This document shows positions 16,424-24,521 of a stretch of 42,961 bases of DNA, piece after piece. Position 1 is the first letter of the stretch. The number at the start of each line of letters is the position of its first letter. The position numbers were made by a program, and so were the translations under genes. A model generated the notes under the pieces. The model had not been told where the DNA came from. It saw nothing but the letters and a program-made list of their open reading frames with translations, and made no database searches. Origin of the DNA: a virus; the IMG/VR virus record IMGVR_UViG_3300031507_000016, positions 1 through 42,961 of that record; one strand, given 5' to 3'.

Positions 16424-18144
16424 GATGCGACCGCATCCAGCACTGAACCATCTCCGAGCTTCGCTTGCCCAAGATTCTTGGCTGCTGCCGCGCCTTCCTT
16501 GAGCTGCATCATCGCCTGTTCTTGCTGCGCTGCCGCCGCCTGAGCTTTCGCGCGCGCCTCCCTGATCTGCGCGACCTGCGCGTCAGTATTGATGATGGTC
16601 GGCACGGTGCCGCTCAGATTCGCCATTTCGTCGATGGCCTGATCGACATTCAGCTTATCGAGCGCGGTGGGCGCCACTCCGGCCTCGGCTTGCTGAGCCG
16701 CGAGACCGAGGATGTATCCGGACAGTCGATTCACGCCTTCAACTGCGGCCAAGTTCTGCGCCTGCGCGAGGATCGAGACGTGCTCGATCTTCAGCGCCTG
16801 ACCCATGAGGGCATCCGGCGGCCGGGGAAACGCGCCCTGCCGCAAGCGGATGGCGAACACGCGATCGATGGTGGAATTCAGCATGGTCGTCGCGGATTCC
16901 ACGACCGGCCCCAACATCATGAGCTTCTCTTGCTGCTTCGCCGCGGTCTTCGTCGCCGTCTCGTCGGCGTCCTGCTCGCCCTGGATGAACAACGCGAAGA
17001 TGTCGGCGAAGAACACGGTACGCACGCGCTCCTCGATGCCGTTGATGTCTTCGATCATGCCACTGCGGTCGGGCTTCCACTGCGCGACGGGCTCGAAGCC
17101 CACGTTACCCACGCCGGGCTCGACGAAGGTGACGTCGCCGGGGAGCTGGGAGGTTTTCTGATTGCGCAACGATGGGTGACCCTTCATCGGCGGGTCGGCT
17201 TCCTTGTCGATGATGATGGCCTTGCGCTTCTCCTGGAGCTGCAACGCCTTCGCCGAACCCAGTGCATCCAGAGCAAGGCCATTGCCATAGCTGTCTCCCT
17301 GGTTGAGAGCGAGGCTCGCGCACTGAATCGGGAACTCGTTGAAGCCCGCCTCTTCGAGAATGCGTTCGCCGGCTTCGCGCGACGCCTCGAAGTAGTACGC
17401 CAAGAACGGTTTGCCCTTGGCGTCGGCGCGCCCGATGTCGCGCGTGTTGTTGGGGATCACGAGATACACGAGATCGACGTAGGTCTCGCGCTGCTTTCTG
17501 ATCCACGCGTCGCGGACGTTGGGCGAGATGTTGGCCCAACCCGCGTCATTCGGGTCTTTCGGGTTCTTCACCCACCGCTGCACGATGGCGCGAACCGTCC
17601 ACTTGAACTCCACGGCAAAGCTGTCGACGACATCCTTGGCGTTGCGCGAGAAGTAAAAGCTCCCCGCGGTGTACGTGCAGCAATGAATGCCCTTCTCGCT
17701 GTCCTCGAAGATGCCCATGGCGAGGTTGCCAAAGGTGCCGTATTCCTCGTAACCGACACGCACCGAGCCATAGAAATTCGACTGCGAGAACGTGTTGCGC
17801 ATGTCGGTTTCGACGGCATACAGCCACTCGCGCACGCCGTCTTCTTCCATCAAGTCATCGGCAACCGTCTTGAGCCTGAACCAGGGACGGGCCTGGGAAG
17901 TCGTGCCGACCTGCATGCCTGCGCCGAACGTGCGTCGCGCGATGATCGGCGTTTCGTTGATGATCTTGAGATTGCGCTTGAGCGCCTGGTTGGGGCGTTC
18001 GTTCAACCAGCGCCCGCGGAACGGATAGAAGTTGTCGGCGAGGTCGCGCCACAACGGTAGATAGGGCTCGCGGCCTTCCTTCAACGAGCCGAGCACGCGA
18101 TCGAGCGCGCAGCGCTGACTTTCGTCGTCGTAACCCTCAGCCAC
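16420..18144 (-). CDS. Portal (head-tail connector) protein (574 aa)
   Basis: Head-tail connector family portal. Motifs include W-R-D-L-A-D-N-F-Y-P-F-R-G-R-W near 35-50, G-A-G-M-Q-V-G-T-T-S-Q-A-R-P-W-F, Y-G-T-F-G-N-L-A-M-G and the basic R-W-V-K-N-P region. The C-terminus is an Ala/Gln coiled coil. I chose the GTG at 18144, which has GGGAG nine bases upstream and overlaps the end of the preceding gene; a GTG at 18186 would add 14 unlikely Arg-rich residues. Twelve copies would form the DNA channel and the terminase docking site. Confidence 0.92.
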   Translation of the reverse strand: MAEGYDDESQRCALDRVLGSLKEGREPYLPLWRDLADNFYPFRGRWLNERPNQALKRNLKIINETPIIARRTFGAGMQVGTTSQARPWFRLKTVADDLMEEDGVREWLYAVETDMRNTFSQSNFYGSVRVGYEEYGTFGNLAMGIFEDSEKGIHCCTYTAGSFYFSRNAKDVVDSFAVEFKWTVRAIVQRWVKNPKDPNDAGWANISPNVRDAWIRKQRETYVDLVYLVIPNNTRDIGRADAKGKPFLAYYFEASREAGERILEEAGFNEFPIQCASLALNQGDSYGNGLALDALGSAKALQLQEKRKAIIIDKEADPPMKGHPSLRNQKTSQLPGDVTFVEPGVGNVGFEPVAQWKPDRSGMIEDINGIEERVRTVFFADIFALFIQGEQDADETATKTAAKQQEKLMMLGPVVESATTMLNSTIDRVFAIRLRQGAFPRPPDALMGQALKIEHVSILAQAQNLAAVEGVNRLSGYILGLAAQQAEAGVAPTALDKLNVDQAIDEMANLSGTVPTIINTDAQVAQIREARAKAQAAAAQQEQAMMQLKEGAAAAKNLGQAKLGDGSVLDAVAS

Positions 18145-18487
18145 TGCCGAGCGCTCCCGCCGCCTGGCCGGTCGGCGAATACCCACCGGTCAGAATCGTC
18201 GAGCCCACGCCACCACCGGCCGCGGCACGCCGCACGCGTCGCCGCGCGTTGAGCGCCGCGCCTTCGACGTCGGGAAACACGGGAGGCGGTGCGGGAGGTT
18301 TCGGCGGCGCCTGCAGGATGGCTCCCGCGGGGTCGAGCAGCGAGCGCGCGGTGAGCGGCTGGCCGTCCGCGAGATTGGAGGCGACGCGCGCGCCTGGGTT
18401 CAGGAAGTTGCCGACCCCGGAGTGCCTGCCCAGCACTCGCGAGGACAGGCTGGTATTCGAGATCAAGCTGCCGACCGTGCGTGCCAT
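18137..18487 (-). CDS. Small conserved protein preceding portal (116 aa)
   Basis: Pro-rich centre (P-P-K-P-P-A-P-P-P-V-F-P-D) followed by a conserved-looking R-R-R-V-R-R-A-A-A-G-G-G-V-G-S-T-I-L-T-G-G motif. Short proteins with an A-A-A-G-G...S-T-I-L-T-G signature occur next to portal genes in many podoviruses. Their function is unknown. It ends inside the start region of the portal gene, so the two are coupled. Confidence 0.68.
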   Translation of the reverse strand: MARTVGSLISNTSLSSRVLGRHSGVGNFLNPGARVASNLADGQPLTARSLLDPAGAILQAPPKPPAPPPVFPDVEGAALNARRRVRRAAAGGGVGSTILTGGYSPTGQAAGALGSG

Positions 18488-18514
18488 GTAAGCCTCCAGC
18501 GTCGGAGAATAGCC

Positions 18515-20200
18515 TCAGTCATCCATCTGCGCCATGAGCAAGAGCAAGGCGATCACGCGACGTCGCGTCGCCTCGCGTTCGGCGAGGATCTCGGCAACGG
18601 CCGGCGTGATCTCCGCGCTTAACACCGGCGCGGGCTCAATTGAGGGCTCAATTGAGGTCTCACTTGGGGCCTCAGTTGAGGCCGAGCGGAACACCGGATT
18701 CTCGAATTCCATGTCGCGCGTCAGCGCGTCGAGCATGCGGTCTTCGGCCTGCCGGGGTTGTAAAGGGGTTGTGAAAGTCCTTTTTCCCCGGCCATGCCCG
18801 CCTAACACCTCAGGAATTGCAGGCGTGAGAGAGATCAACTCGCCGGCCGCCGTCATGAACGACACGCTCGACGCCGTGATCGAGCCGGCGTCCTGGGCGC
18901 TCAACAAGCCCGCCGCGAAGCTGCCGGCGATCGACGCGCCCACCAGTAATCCGGTCGCCGTGAGCTGGCCGGCCGCCACGGTTTCAACCACTGCGGCACC
19001 AGCCAAGGCGCCGGCACCCGACAACTGGCCCGCTGCGATGGCACCGGCAACCGAGGCACCGACCAGGTTGGCGGGCGAGAAATCGGCCAACACGCCGGCC
19101 ACGGTGAGCGTCGACACAGACGCGCCTTGCAGCGCTCCCGCGCCCGCGATAAGCGCGGCGGCCACGGTTTCAGCGACGGCAGCACCCTGCAGTGCTCCGG
19201 ACCCGGCGAGCTGGCCGGCGGCGACAACCGATGCCACGGCGGCGCCCGTCGCGTTGGCGGTGCCCTTGAGGTTGCCGGCGGCAACGGCTTGAGCCACGGC
19301 AGACGCGGTGAGCGCACCGGCCCCCGCGAGCTGGGCCGCCGCCATTGTCTCGGCGACCGCGGCGGCGGTGAGCGCGCCACTGCCCGCCAACTGTGCGGCG
19401 GCGACCGTGCCAGCGACTGCAGCGCCTTCCACCGCACTCGTGCCAGCCGCCACCGGAAACCCGCGTTGCACGAGCGCGAAACGCCTCGGCCCGGGGTGGT
19501 TGCCGGGGCCCTCGGTGTTGAGGCGCACCGGGGCGCCGGCCGCTCCAGCCGCAATCGCGATGACAACGCCACCCCAGCCCGCGACCCCGGTGCCCGCGCT
19601 TCTCGTGCCGGTCACGGTGAGCGTGCCCACGGCGCCCGCCGTTACGGCGTCGCGCGTGTCGAGACTCGCCGTCGCGAAGGTGGTCTGCGCGTCGTTCTGT
19701 TCGGTGTACGAACCCGGAGCCGTGAAGCCCCAGGTGTCCGTGCCCACCGTGATGTCGAGCATCGAGAACACGGCGATGTCGTCACCGGCCGCCGCGGTGC
19801 CCGAGGTGAGCGCAATGCTCACCGGTGTCGCGTTGCCCGTGGTGTTGGGCGTCGCCACGGTGAGGAAGGTGCGCGGGTTCGTGGTGTTGCGACCACTCCA
19901 CGCCCCAATGAGCATCACGCAGGCATTGTTGACGTTGGTCGTGAACGCGTAGGAGTCCGATCCCGTCGCGATCTTGTCGAAGATCTCGACGTGCGAGCCG
20001 TCAGGAACGCCTGACGCGAATCCGAAGCTGCCGCGACTCGTCCAGCCCGTGGGCGGCGTCACGGTGTCCGTGGTGATGCCGTCGAGCACCACGAAGGCCG
20101 CCAAGTAATCGTTGGCCGCCGTGCCCGTAGGCGCAGAGCCGGTGAGCGTGGTGCCTACGCCCGCGGCTCGAAGGGTCTGCGATGATGCTCGAAAGGCCAT
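18515..20200 (-). CDS. Putative structural protein with nine 20-residue Ala-rich repeats (561 aa)
   Basis: Residues 1-220 look like a beta-sandwich domain (T-P-P-T-G-W-T, V-E-I-F-D-K-I-A, G-A-W-S-G) common in phage surface proteins. Residues about 250-450 are nine degenerate copies of a 20-residue unit with consensus A-A-G-Q-L-A-G-A-G-A-L-x-G-A-A-V-A-E-T-V; the spacing is exactly 20 except for one 22-residue unit. The tail holds four-residue S-x-E-P repeats and ends in a charged helix. Possibly a fibrous head decoration or adhesin-like protein. No enzyme motif is seen. GAGG stands 9 bases before the ATG. Confidence 0.68.
   Translation of the reverse strand: MAFRASSQTLRAAGVGTTLTGSAPTGTAANDYLAAFVVLDGITTDTVTPPTGWTSRGSFGFASGVPDGSHVEIFDKIATGSDSYAFTTNVNNACVMLIGAWSGRNTTNPRTFLTVATPNTTGNATPVSIALTSGTAAAGDDIAVFSMLDITVGTDTWGFTAPGSYTEQNDAQTTFATASLDTRDAVTAGAVGTLTVTGTRSAGTGVAGWGGVVIAIAAGAAGAPVRLNTEGPGNHPGPRRFALVQRGFPVAAGTSAVEGAAVAGTVAAAQLAGSGALTAAAVAETMAAAQLAGAGALTASAVAQAVAAGNLKGTANATGAAVASVVAAGQLAGSGALQGAAVAETVAAALIAGAGALQGASVSTLTVAGVLADFSPANLVGASVAGAIAAGQLSGAGALAGAAVVETVAAGQLTATGLLVGASIAGSFAAGLLSAQDAGSITASSVSFMTAAGELISLTPAIPEVLGGHGRGKRTFTTPLQPRQAEDRMLDALTRDMEFENPVFRSASTEAPSETSIEPSIEPAPVLSAEITPAVAEILAEREATRRRVIALLLLMAQMDD
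18633..18680. repeat. Four 12-bp tandem repeats
   Basis: Units of GGGCTCAATTGA, two identical and two diverged (GGTCTCACTTGG, GGCCTCAGTTGA). They lie in frame in the 561-residue protein gene and encode a four-residue S-x-E-P-like repeat. Likely slippage-derived length variation. Confidence 0.85.
18851..19453. repeat. 60-bp (20-residue) repeat array in the structural protein
   Basis: About nine imperfect 60-base units encoding the Ala-rich repeat of the 561-residue protein. Units differ by many substitutions yet keep period and hydrophobic pattern, so the array is old and conserved as protein rather than recently copied DNA. Confidence 0.8.
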
Positions 20201-20208
20201 CTAACTAC

Positions 20209-20258
20209 CTCGGCGCAGCTAGATGGCCCCGCTGCCTATGGGGGCCTATGGCGCCGAG
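20209..20258 (-). other. Large intercistronic stem-loop
   Basis: Outer 8-bp arms CTCGGCGC/GCGCCGAG and inner 6-bp arms GGCCCC/GGGGCC nest into one hairpin between two structural genes, covering the stop of the 202-residue gene and lying just before the next ribosome-binding site. There is no U-tract, so it is more likely an mRNA processing or stability element than a terminator. Confidence 0.6.
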
Positions 20259-20854
20259 TTGCCGCGACTCGTCACCGCGTACTGCTGCAACTGCATGCCG
20301 TTGCCCGCGTTGCTGATCGAGAAGCCGCCGAAGAAATCGAGCGTGTTGGCGACCGTGTTGTCGAAGCCCGTACCCACGGCGGGCGCGGTGTCCGGGTAAT
20401 TGCACGTCGAGCCGCCGGTCGTCGAATCCGCGGCTGCCGTGCTCGCCGCGATCTGCACCATGCGCCCGGTGATCACGGCCTGACCCATGAGATTCGCGAG
20501 CGTGCCGTTGCCCACCGCGCGACACGTCAACAGGATCTTGATGTACAGCGGGATCGTGGTGTGCGCGGTCGTTGTCAACACGATGGCGCCGGTGTCGAAG
20601 GCGATGACCGAGCCCACCTTGACCTGGAAATTCATGGTGCCCGGCGTCGTCACGATGTTCGAGATGCCGAGCACGGCTTCGACCTGGAGCATGCCGCCGA
20701 TGCGGAAGAAACTCGGCGGCAGCGTGATGAAGGCATCGCTGGCCGAGGTAGCCGTTGCGCTGGTGAGCAGCGACTTGGCGGTCGTGAAGGTGTTGTAGAG
20801 CGTGCCCGCCGTGGGCAGGCTTGCGATCTCTTGCCACCAGGATTGCGAAGCCAT
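20246..20854 (-). CDS. Putative structural protein (202 aa)
   Basis: Starts W-W-Q-E-I-A-S-L-P-T-A-G-T-L-Y-N-T-F and continues as an all-beta Thr/Ala-rich protein with an I-T-L-P-P-S-F-F-R-I-G-G motif. General organisation, length and sequence flavour resemble the next gene upstream (180 aa): both place a helix of S/T/A residues before an L-P motif and then repeat beta strands, so they may be distant paralogs. GGAG precedes the ATG. Position before portal suggests a head or tail surface component; no named family is recognised. Confidence 0.6.
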   Translation of the reverse strand: MASQSWWQEIASLPTAGTLYNTFTTAKSLLTSATATSASDAFITLPPSFFRIGGMLQVEAVLGISNIVTTPGTMNFQVKVGSVIAFDTGAIVLTTTAHTTIPLYIKILLTCRAVGNGTLANLMGQAVITGRMVQIAASTAAADSTTGGSTCNYPDTAPAVGTGFDNTVANTLDFFGGFSISNAGNGMQLQQYAVTSRGNSAP

Positions 20855-20865
20855 CGGCTAACTCC

Positions 20866-21408
20866 TCACGGCACGGGGATCAAGACTTCGACGAACAGCG
20901 AACGCATGATCAGGATGTTGCTCGCGCTCGCCGTTGTCCACTGGCCGGTAAACACGATGTCGTTTGGCACCGTGGTGTCGAGCGCCACGCTGCCCGTGCC
21001 GGGAATCGAGATCGCGGCGCCGCTTTGCAGGTTGCCCGTGGTCTGCGCCTTGATCGAGCCGCTGGCTCCCGTCGCGGTGACGGTTGCCACGGTCTGCAGG
21101 AACCAGCCGGCATTCGAAAGACTCGGGATGAGCGTGAGCGCGCCGCTGTCGGAGATCACGGAGCCCGCAAGGCCGCCGGCTCGACACCGCAGGCGAAACC
21201 CGAGATTGACGAGACCAGTGGAGAACGTGCCCATCGCGGTCAGGCGAATCGTCAAGCCCTCGATCATCGTCGACTGATTCTCGGAGGGCAGCGTGTAGAG
21301 CTGATCGAAGGCGGTTTCCGCCGTCGAGTTGGTGATCGCCGCGCTGTCGGCATCGCTCGCGTAGCGGTTCTGAAAGCCGTAGGCGTTCGAGAAATGAATC
21401 ATGGACAT
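20866..21408 (-). CDS. Putative structural protein (180 aa)
   Basis: All-beta Thr/Ser/Gly-rich protein beginning I-H-F-S-N-A-Y-G-F-Q-N-R-Y-A. It has an E-T-A-F-D-Q-L-Y-T-L-P motif and a final M-R-S-L-F-V-E-V-L-I strand. Two Met codons lie at the start (21408 and 21402), with AAGGCGG shortly before. Member of the three-gene set between terminase and the repeat protein. Possibly head decoration; function unknown. Confidence 0.58.
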   Translation of the reverse strand: MSMIHFSNAYGFQNRYASDADSAAITNSTAETAFDQLYTLPSENQSTMIEGLTIRLTAMGTFSTGLVNLGFRLRCRAGGLAGSVISDSGALTLIPSLSNAGWFLQTVATVTATGASGSIKAQTTGNLQSGAAISIPGTGSVALDTTVPNDIVFTGQWTTASASNILIMRSLFVEVLIPVP

Positions 21409-21459
21409 CGGGCCGCCTTGGCGCTGATGCGCTCTTGTTGTTAGGCGAGAGAATCATCT

Positions 21460-22143
21460 TCAATCCAGCTTGGCGGACAACGCGCCGATCGCAAAGTTCG
21501 GCGTGATGCCGGCGCTTACCGCGAGGATGACGTGCTTGTAGATCAGCCCGGCGCCGGTGGTAGTGAGATCGATGGTCGCGCCGCCCGACGTCAGCGCGAT
21601 CGTGATGTCGTTGCCCGCCACGGTCTTCACGAAGTACACCGTGCCTTCCGTCATGCCGGTGGGCAGGACTGCGGCAGGCGTGGGATAGAACGACACGCGA
21701 TCGTCGACGATGAGCGTGACCTGGGGGACGGTGATGACGTCGGCAGCCGTTGACGTGAACTCGCCAACGTTTGAGATATTGCCGACCGGGCCGAAGGCGA
21801 TGATCTTCGAAGCACCTGAGGTCGCAAAGCCAACGGACCAGTGCGTAATCGTGTTGCTGCCGCCAGTGCATGGCGCGAACGTGACGGCGGCGGCGTTGGT
21901 CAACGTGTTGGTGGCAACCGTGAAGCCGCCCGAGGTGCGCGCCACGGTGGCGCGCGCGTAGCCGGTGTACGTGGCTTCGCTCGTCGTCTGATCGCCGGCC
22001 TCGCCGGGGTCCGCGGTGTGCAGGGCGACAAAGAGATTGGTGAGCGGAGACGCAGCGGCGTTGTCCGCGAGATTGGCGATGGCCGTCGCGTTGAAGATGA
22101 GCTTGAGGAGATCGTTTTCCGTCGTGTTGCCGAGACCTGCGAT
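21460..22143 (-). CDS. Conserved phage structural protein with apparent ATC start (227 aa)
   Basis: The N-terminal pattern A-G-L-G-N-T-T-E-N-D-L-L-K-L-I-F-N-A-T followed by L-F-V-A-L-H-T-A-D-P-G-E-A-G is that of a widespread phage virion protein family that normally begins M-A-G-L-S-N. Here that first codon reads ATC, eight bases after a perfect AGGAGG. No ATG, GTG or TTG lies in frame upstream of it before a stop. The next in-frame GTG (21945) would remove the conserved N-terminus, 66 residues in all. I therefore propose initiation at ATC, or a one-base change in the population or assembly. First gene of the virion operon after the terminase terminator. Confidence 0.65.
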   Translation of the reverse strand: MAGLGNTTENDLLKLIFNATAIANLADNAAASPLTNLFVALHTADPGEAGDQTTSEATYTGYARATVARTSGGFTVATNTLTNAAAVTFAPCTGGSNTITHWSVGFATSGASKIIAFGPVGNISNVGEFTSTAADVITVPQVTLIVDDRVSFYPTPAAVLPTGMTEGTVYFVKTVAGNDITIALTSGGATIDLTTTGAGLIYKHVILAVSAGITPNFAIGALSAKLD

Positions 22144-22211
22144 TTGACTATCCTCCTAGCTGCGTAGCCCTGCGTTTACCACTTGGCGCCGAGACTACCT
22201 CATCGATTCCT

Positions 22212-22239
22212 ACAAAAACAGGGCCGGACGGCCGGCCCC
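22212..22239 (-). terminator. Rho-independent terminator after large terminase
   Basis: On the minus strand, a 7-bp GC-only stem (GGGCCGG/CCGGCCC, loop CCGT) is followed by TGTTTTTG. It lies just past the terL stop and separates packaging from virion transcription. Virion genes downstream need read-through, antitermination or a promoter I could not identify in 22144-22211. Confidence 0.85.
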
Positions 22240-22251
22240 GAGGATCGAGCG

Positions 22252-23712
22252 TCAGCTCCTGGAAAGCGGATCGTAGTCGGCGGTGGAGTTCTGCACGGCC
22301 TGCAGCCAGTTGGCGGACGCCATGCGATCGACGTGCACGGGTTGCGCGAAGGTCGTGAACAGCGCGTCGGCGTAGTTCGGCGAACGCCCGAGGCGCAGCT
22401 TGATCTGGTCTTTGTCCTCAACGATGAGCTTGTCGCCTTTGAAGGTGTACGTGGGCACCGTCATCTCGGCGACGATCTCGGGATTGTTGGGCAGCGCACC
22501 GCCCTCTTTGACCCACTGCGTGCCTTCAAACCATATCTCGGCGCGCTTGTTGAAATACTTGGGATTGTTGGGCTTGCCGGCGAACTGCACGTCTTTGGGA
22601 TCGCGTCCCAAGGATGTCATGGCGTCGATCCACCCCGCGCCGAACCCCCCCGTGCCGTCGACGAACGTGGCGTCCGCCGCGATCTTGCGGTCATCGCCAT
22701 AGAAGTCATTCCACCGCGTCATCACAACCCCGGCGCCGTGCGTGCTATCCGCGTTGCGCAGCACGACAGGCGTGAAAGCCACGATGCCCTGGCGCGGGTA
22801 GATGATCGAGGGATCGTCGCCGAACCGGCCCACATCAACGCCCAACAGGCGGGCCGCGAATTCGTACTTGTCGCGGCTCACGTGTTTGCCCAGCGCGGCG
22901 TTCACCTCGTCGGGACCGATGAGCGAATTCATGGAGTGCGGCGGGAACTTGCCGAACACGTTGACGAGCACCCACGGATTGTCGGCGCCGTACTGCTTGA
23001 TCTGATCGCGCGCCCACTGCAGTGAGACGCGCGGGCTTCTCTTGGGGTCGTCGGGGTCGCCGGTGATCTCGACGACATGCCAGAGGTCGCGCCCCGTCGT
23101 GCACGCCGCGTACAGCGGGCCTTCGAGGTGCGTCGGGTTGCCGGCCTGCAGGATGTGCCATTCCTTGGCAGAGGTTCCGATGTTCTCCGAGGTCGCCATC
23201 ACGGATTGCGGGATGCCGCCGGATTCGTCGACGACCACCATGACGTATTCGCTGTGCAAGCCGCGCAGCGTGTTGCCCTGCTGCTCGGGGGTCGCCGACT
23301 TGCTCCAACGTCGAGCCGCCATGTACCAGGTCACGGGATGCTCGCGGCTGAAAATGCGCTCGGCCTGCCATTCGAAGAGTTCGGTGAGCAGCGGCGAGCG
23401 CATGCGCCACTTCTCCATCTCTTTCCACAAGTTGTCACGCAGGTTCTCGCCCGAGATCGCGGTTGCGAGGATCTCAGGGTGCGGCCTGGTGAGCAGGAAA
23501 TTCCACGACAGCCACGCCAAGAGCGCGGTCTTACCAGGGCCAGCGCACGCTTTCATCGCGATGCGCGGCTGGCGCGGGAATTGCTCCAGGACGTCATCCT
23601 GCCACGCGTCCGGCGTGACGCCGAAGACATCGCGCACGAACTTGCGCGGGTCCTCGCGCCACGCGCGAATGCGGTCACTTGCTTGGCGTATCGGGTCCGG
23701 CGACGCTGCCAT
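22252..23712 (-). CDS. terL: Terminase large subunit (486 aa)
   Basis: DNA-packaging motor. The ATPase domain has Walker A A-C-A-G-P-G-K-T (55-62) and Walker B V-V-V-D-E (159-163) with catalytic Glu163. The nuclease domain carries G-V-D-V-G-R (Asp293), V-D-G-T-G-G (Asp352) and Y-A-D-A-L (Asp448), consistent with the RNase H-like metal site. Length and motifs are complete. It overlaps the small-subunit gene by 38 bases. With the Sf6-like small subunit this suggests headful packaging. Confidence 0.95.
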   Translation of the reverse strand: MAASPDPIRQASDRIRAWREDPRKFVRDVFGVTPDAWQDDVLEQFPRQPRIAMKACAGPGKTALLAWLSWNFLLTRPHPEILATAISGENLRDNLWKEMEKWRMRSPLLTELFEWQAERIFSREHPVTWYMAARRWSKSATPEQQGNTLRGLHSEYVMVVVDESGGIPQSVMATSENIGTSAKEWHILQAGNPTHLEGPLYAACTTGRDLWHVVEITGDPDDPKRSPRVSLQWARDQIKQYGADNPWVLVNVFGKFPPHSMNSLIGPDEVNAALGKHVSRDKYEFAARLLGVDVGRFGDDPSIIYPRQGIVAFTPVVLRNADSTHGAGVVMTRWNDFYGDDRKIAADATFVDGTGGFGAGWIDAMTSLGRDPKDVQFAGKPNNPKYFNKRAEIWFEGTQWVKEGGALPNNPEIVAEMTVPTYTFKGDKLIVEDKDQIKLRLGRSPNYADALFTTFAQPVHVDRMASANWLQAVQNSTADYDPLSRS

Positions 23713-24178
23713 TTACCAGTTGCTCCAGACCGATCTTGCCGCTGTGCTCGTGCTCGACCTTCTCGCCGTATTTCTTGGGTTTGAGTTTCGAGGCCAGCCA
23801 CTTGCGTGTATCAATGCGCACGCGTGAGCGCTGGATGTGCTCGCCGTTCACCTCGTAGCCGCCGCCGCGCTGCTCGCTGCGCTCCATCCAGTCATTCGTG
23901 CCGTCGTCGGCGATATCCAGCATTTCCTCGGCCATCGCGTCGGCAGACTCTTCTTTTGCGCGCGCGTATTGTTTCATGAACTCTGGGTATTTGCGCATCC
24001 AGGAGAACACCGTGGCTGCGCAAGGCATTGATTCTCTTGAGCACACAGATCTCAGTGATTCACCAGCGGATAAATCGCCACAAATTTCGTCCGCAATCTC
24101 CTGGGTGAACCCGCATGGGCGTCCTCCTGCGTGCTTTTCGCGCACCTCGGCGTCAGGCTCTTGAGGTTCTTCGGTCAT
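23675..24178 (-). CDS. terS: Terminase small subunit, Sf6-type (167 aa)
   Basis: Recognises viral DNA and starts packaging. The N-terminal part is an HTH region: E-I-A-D-E-I-C...G-E-S-L-R-S-V-C and A-T-V-F-S-W-M-R-K-Y-P-E-F. It is followed by a helical hairpin (Q-Y-A-R-A-K-E-E-S-A-D-A-M-A-E-E-M) and the R-K-W-L-A-S-K-L-K-P-K-K-Y-G-E-K signature of Sf6-like small terminases. The start overlaps the previous stop as ATGA, and the 3' end overlaps terL. Confidence 0.93.
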   Translation of the reverse strand: MTEEPQEPDAEVREKHAGGRPCGFTQEIADEICGDLSAGESLRSVCSRESMPCAATVFSWMRKYPEFMKQYARAKEESADAMAEEMLDIADDGTNDWMERSEQRGGGYEVNGEHIQRSRVRIDTRKWLASKLKPKKYGEKVEHEHSGKIGLEQLVNGSVAGPDTPSK

Positions 24179-24369
24179 TTAGCAGCCGCCACGGCATCTC
24201 GCGCAGAGTAGAACGGCCCTTTGAAATGCGATGGAAGATTCCAGCGATTCGGGCTGGCAGGTAACAGTTCGATCCGCCACTCGAAGTGCGGAGCGCTGTA
24301 TCTGCGATCCAGGGTTCCGTCAGCGCGAGAGTTCGTCATCCTGCAGTGCAGGCGGATGTGCGGCTTCAT
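24175..24369 (-). CDS. Small hypothetical protein before terS (64 aa)
   Basis: Basic, Trp/Phe-containing protein (F-E-W-R-I-E-L-L-P, F-K-G-P-F-Y-S-A-R-D-A). ATGA overlaps on both sides tie it to terS and to the gene before it. No family is recognised. Its coupling to terS suggests a packaging-related or DNA-binding role, but this is only positional. Confidence 0.55.
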   Translation of the reverse strand: MKPHIRLHCRMTNSRADGTLDRRYSAPHFEWRIELLPASPNRWNLPSHFKGPFYSARDAVAAAK

Positions 24370-24521
24370 AACGCGGGCCCAATCCTGTCGCCAGCCACGA
24401 ACCAAAGTCGCGACCAGTGATTCAAACGGGCAAAAGCCCGCAAGGTGGCCACCTTAGGCCGACGACAGGATTCCGCGTTTACACCGCGGTTAGGGCCCTT
24501 CTCTGGGGTGTATTCGGTCAA
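24366..24521 (-). CDS. Possible small protein with TTG start (51 aa)
   Basis: Starts at a TTG that overlaps the previous stop (TTGA) and ends with an ATGA overlap onto the next gene, so it exactly fills the gap between two coupled genes. The protein is basic (R-A-F-A-R-L-N-H-W-S-R-L-W-F). Two hairpins lie within it. The interval may instead be a regulatory spacer. Confidence 0.4.
   Translation of the reverse strand: MTEYTPEKGPNRGVNAESCRRPKVATLRAFARLNHWSRLWFVAGDRIGPAL
24427..24455. other. Adjacent hairpin and perfect palindrome upstream of terS
   Basis: CGGGC-AAAA-GCCCG (24427-24440) is followed one base later by the 14-bp palindrome AAGGTGGCCACCTT (24442-24455). On the minus strand the first hairpin is followed by TTTG, so it is terminator-like but weak. 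A protein-binding or packaging-recognition role is possible because terS begins 250 bases downstream. Confidence 0.5.

Noticed and set aside
16465-18060. Long plus-strand ORF (531 codons) opposite the portal gene
   Set aside because: Antisense shadow of a highly GC-biased portal gene; Arg/His/Leu-rich composition and no start signal. The same applies to 1124-2320 (+) and 8896-10473 (-).
22144-22211. Late promoter between terL terminator and virion operon
   Set aside because: No acceptable -35/-10 pair could be found by eye, so no feature is claimed.
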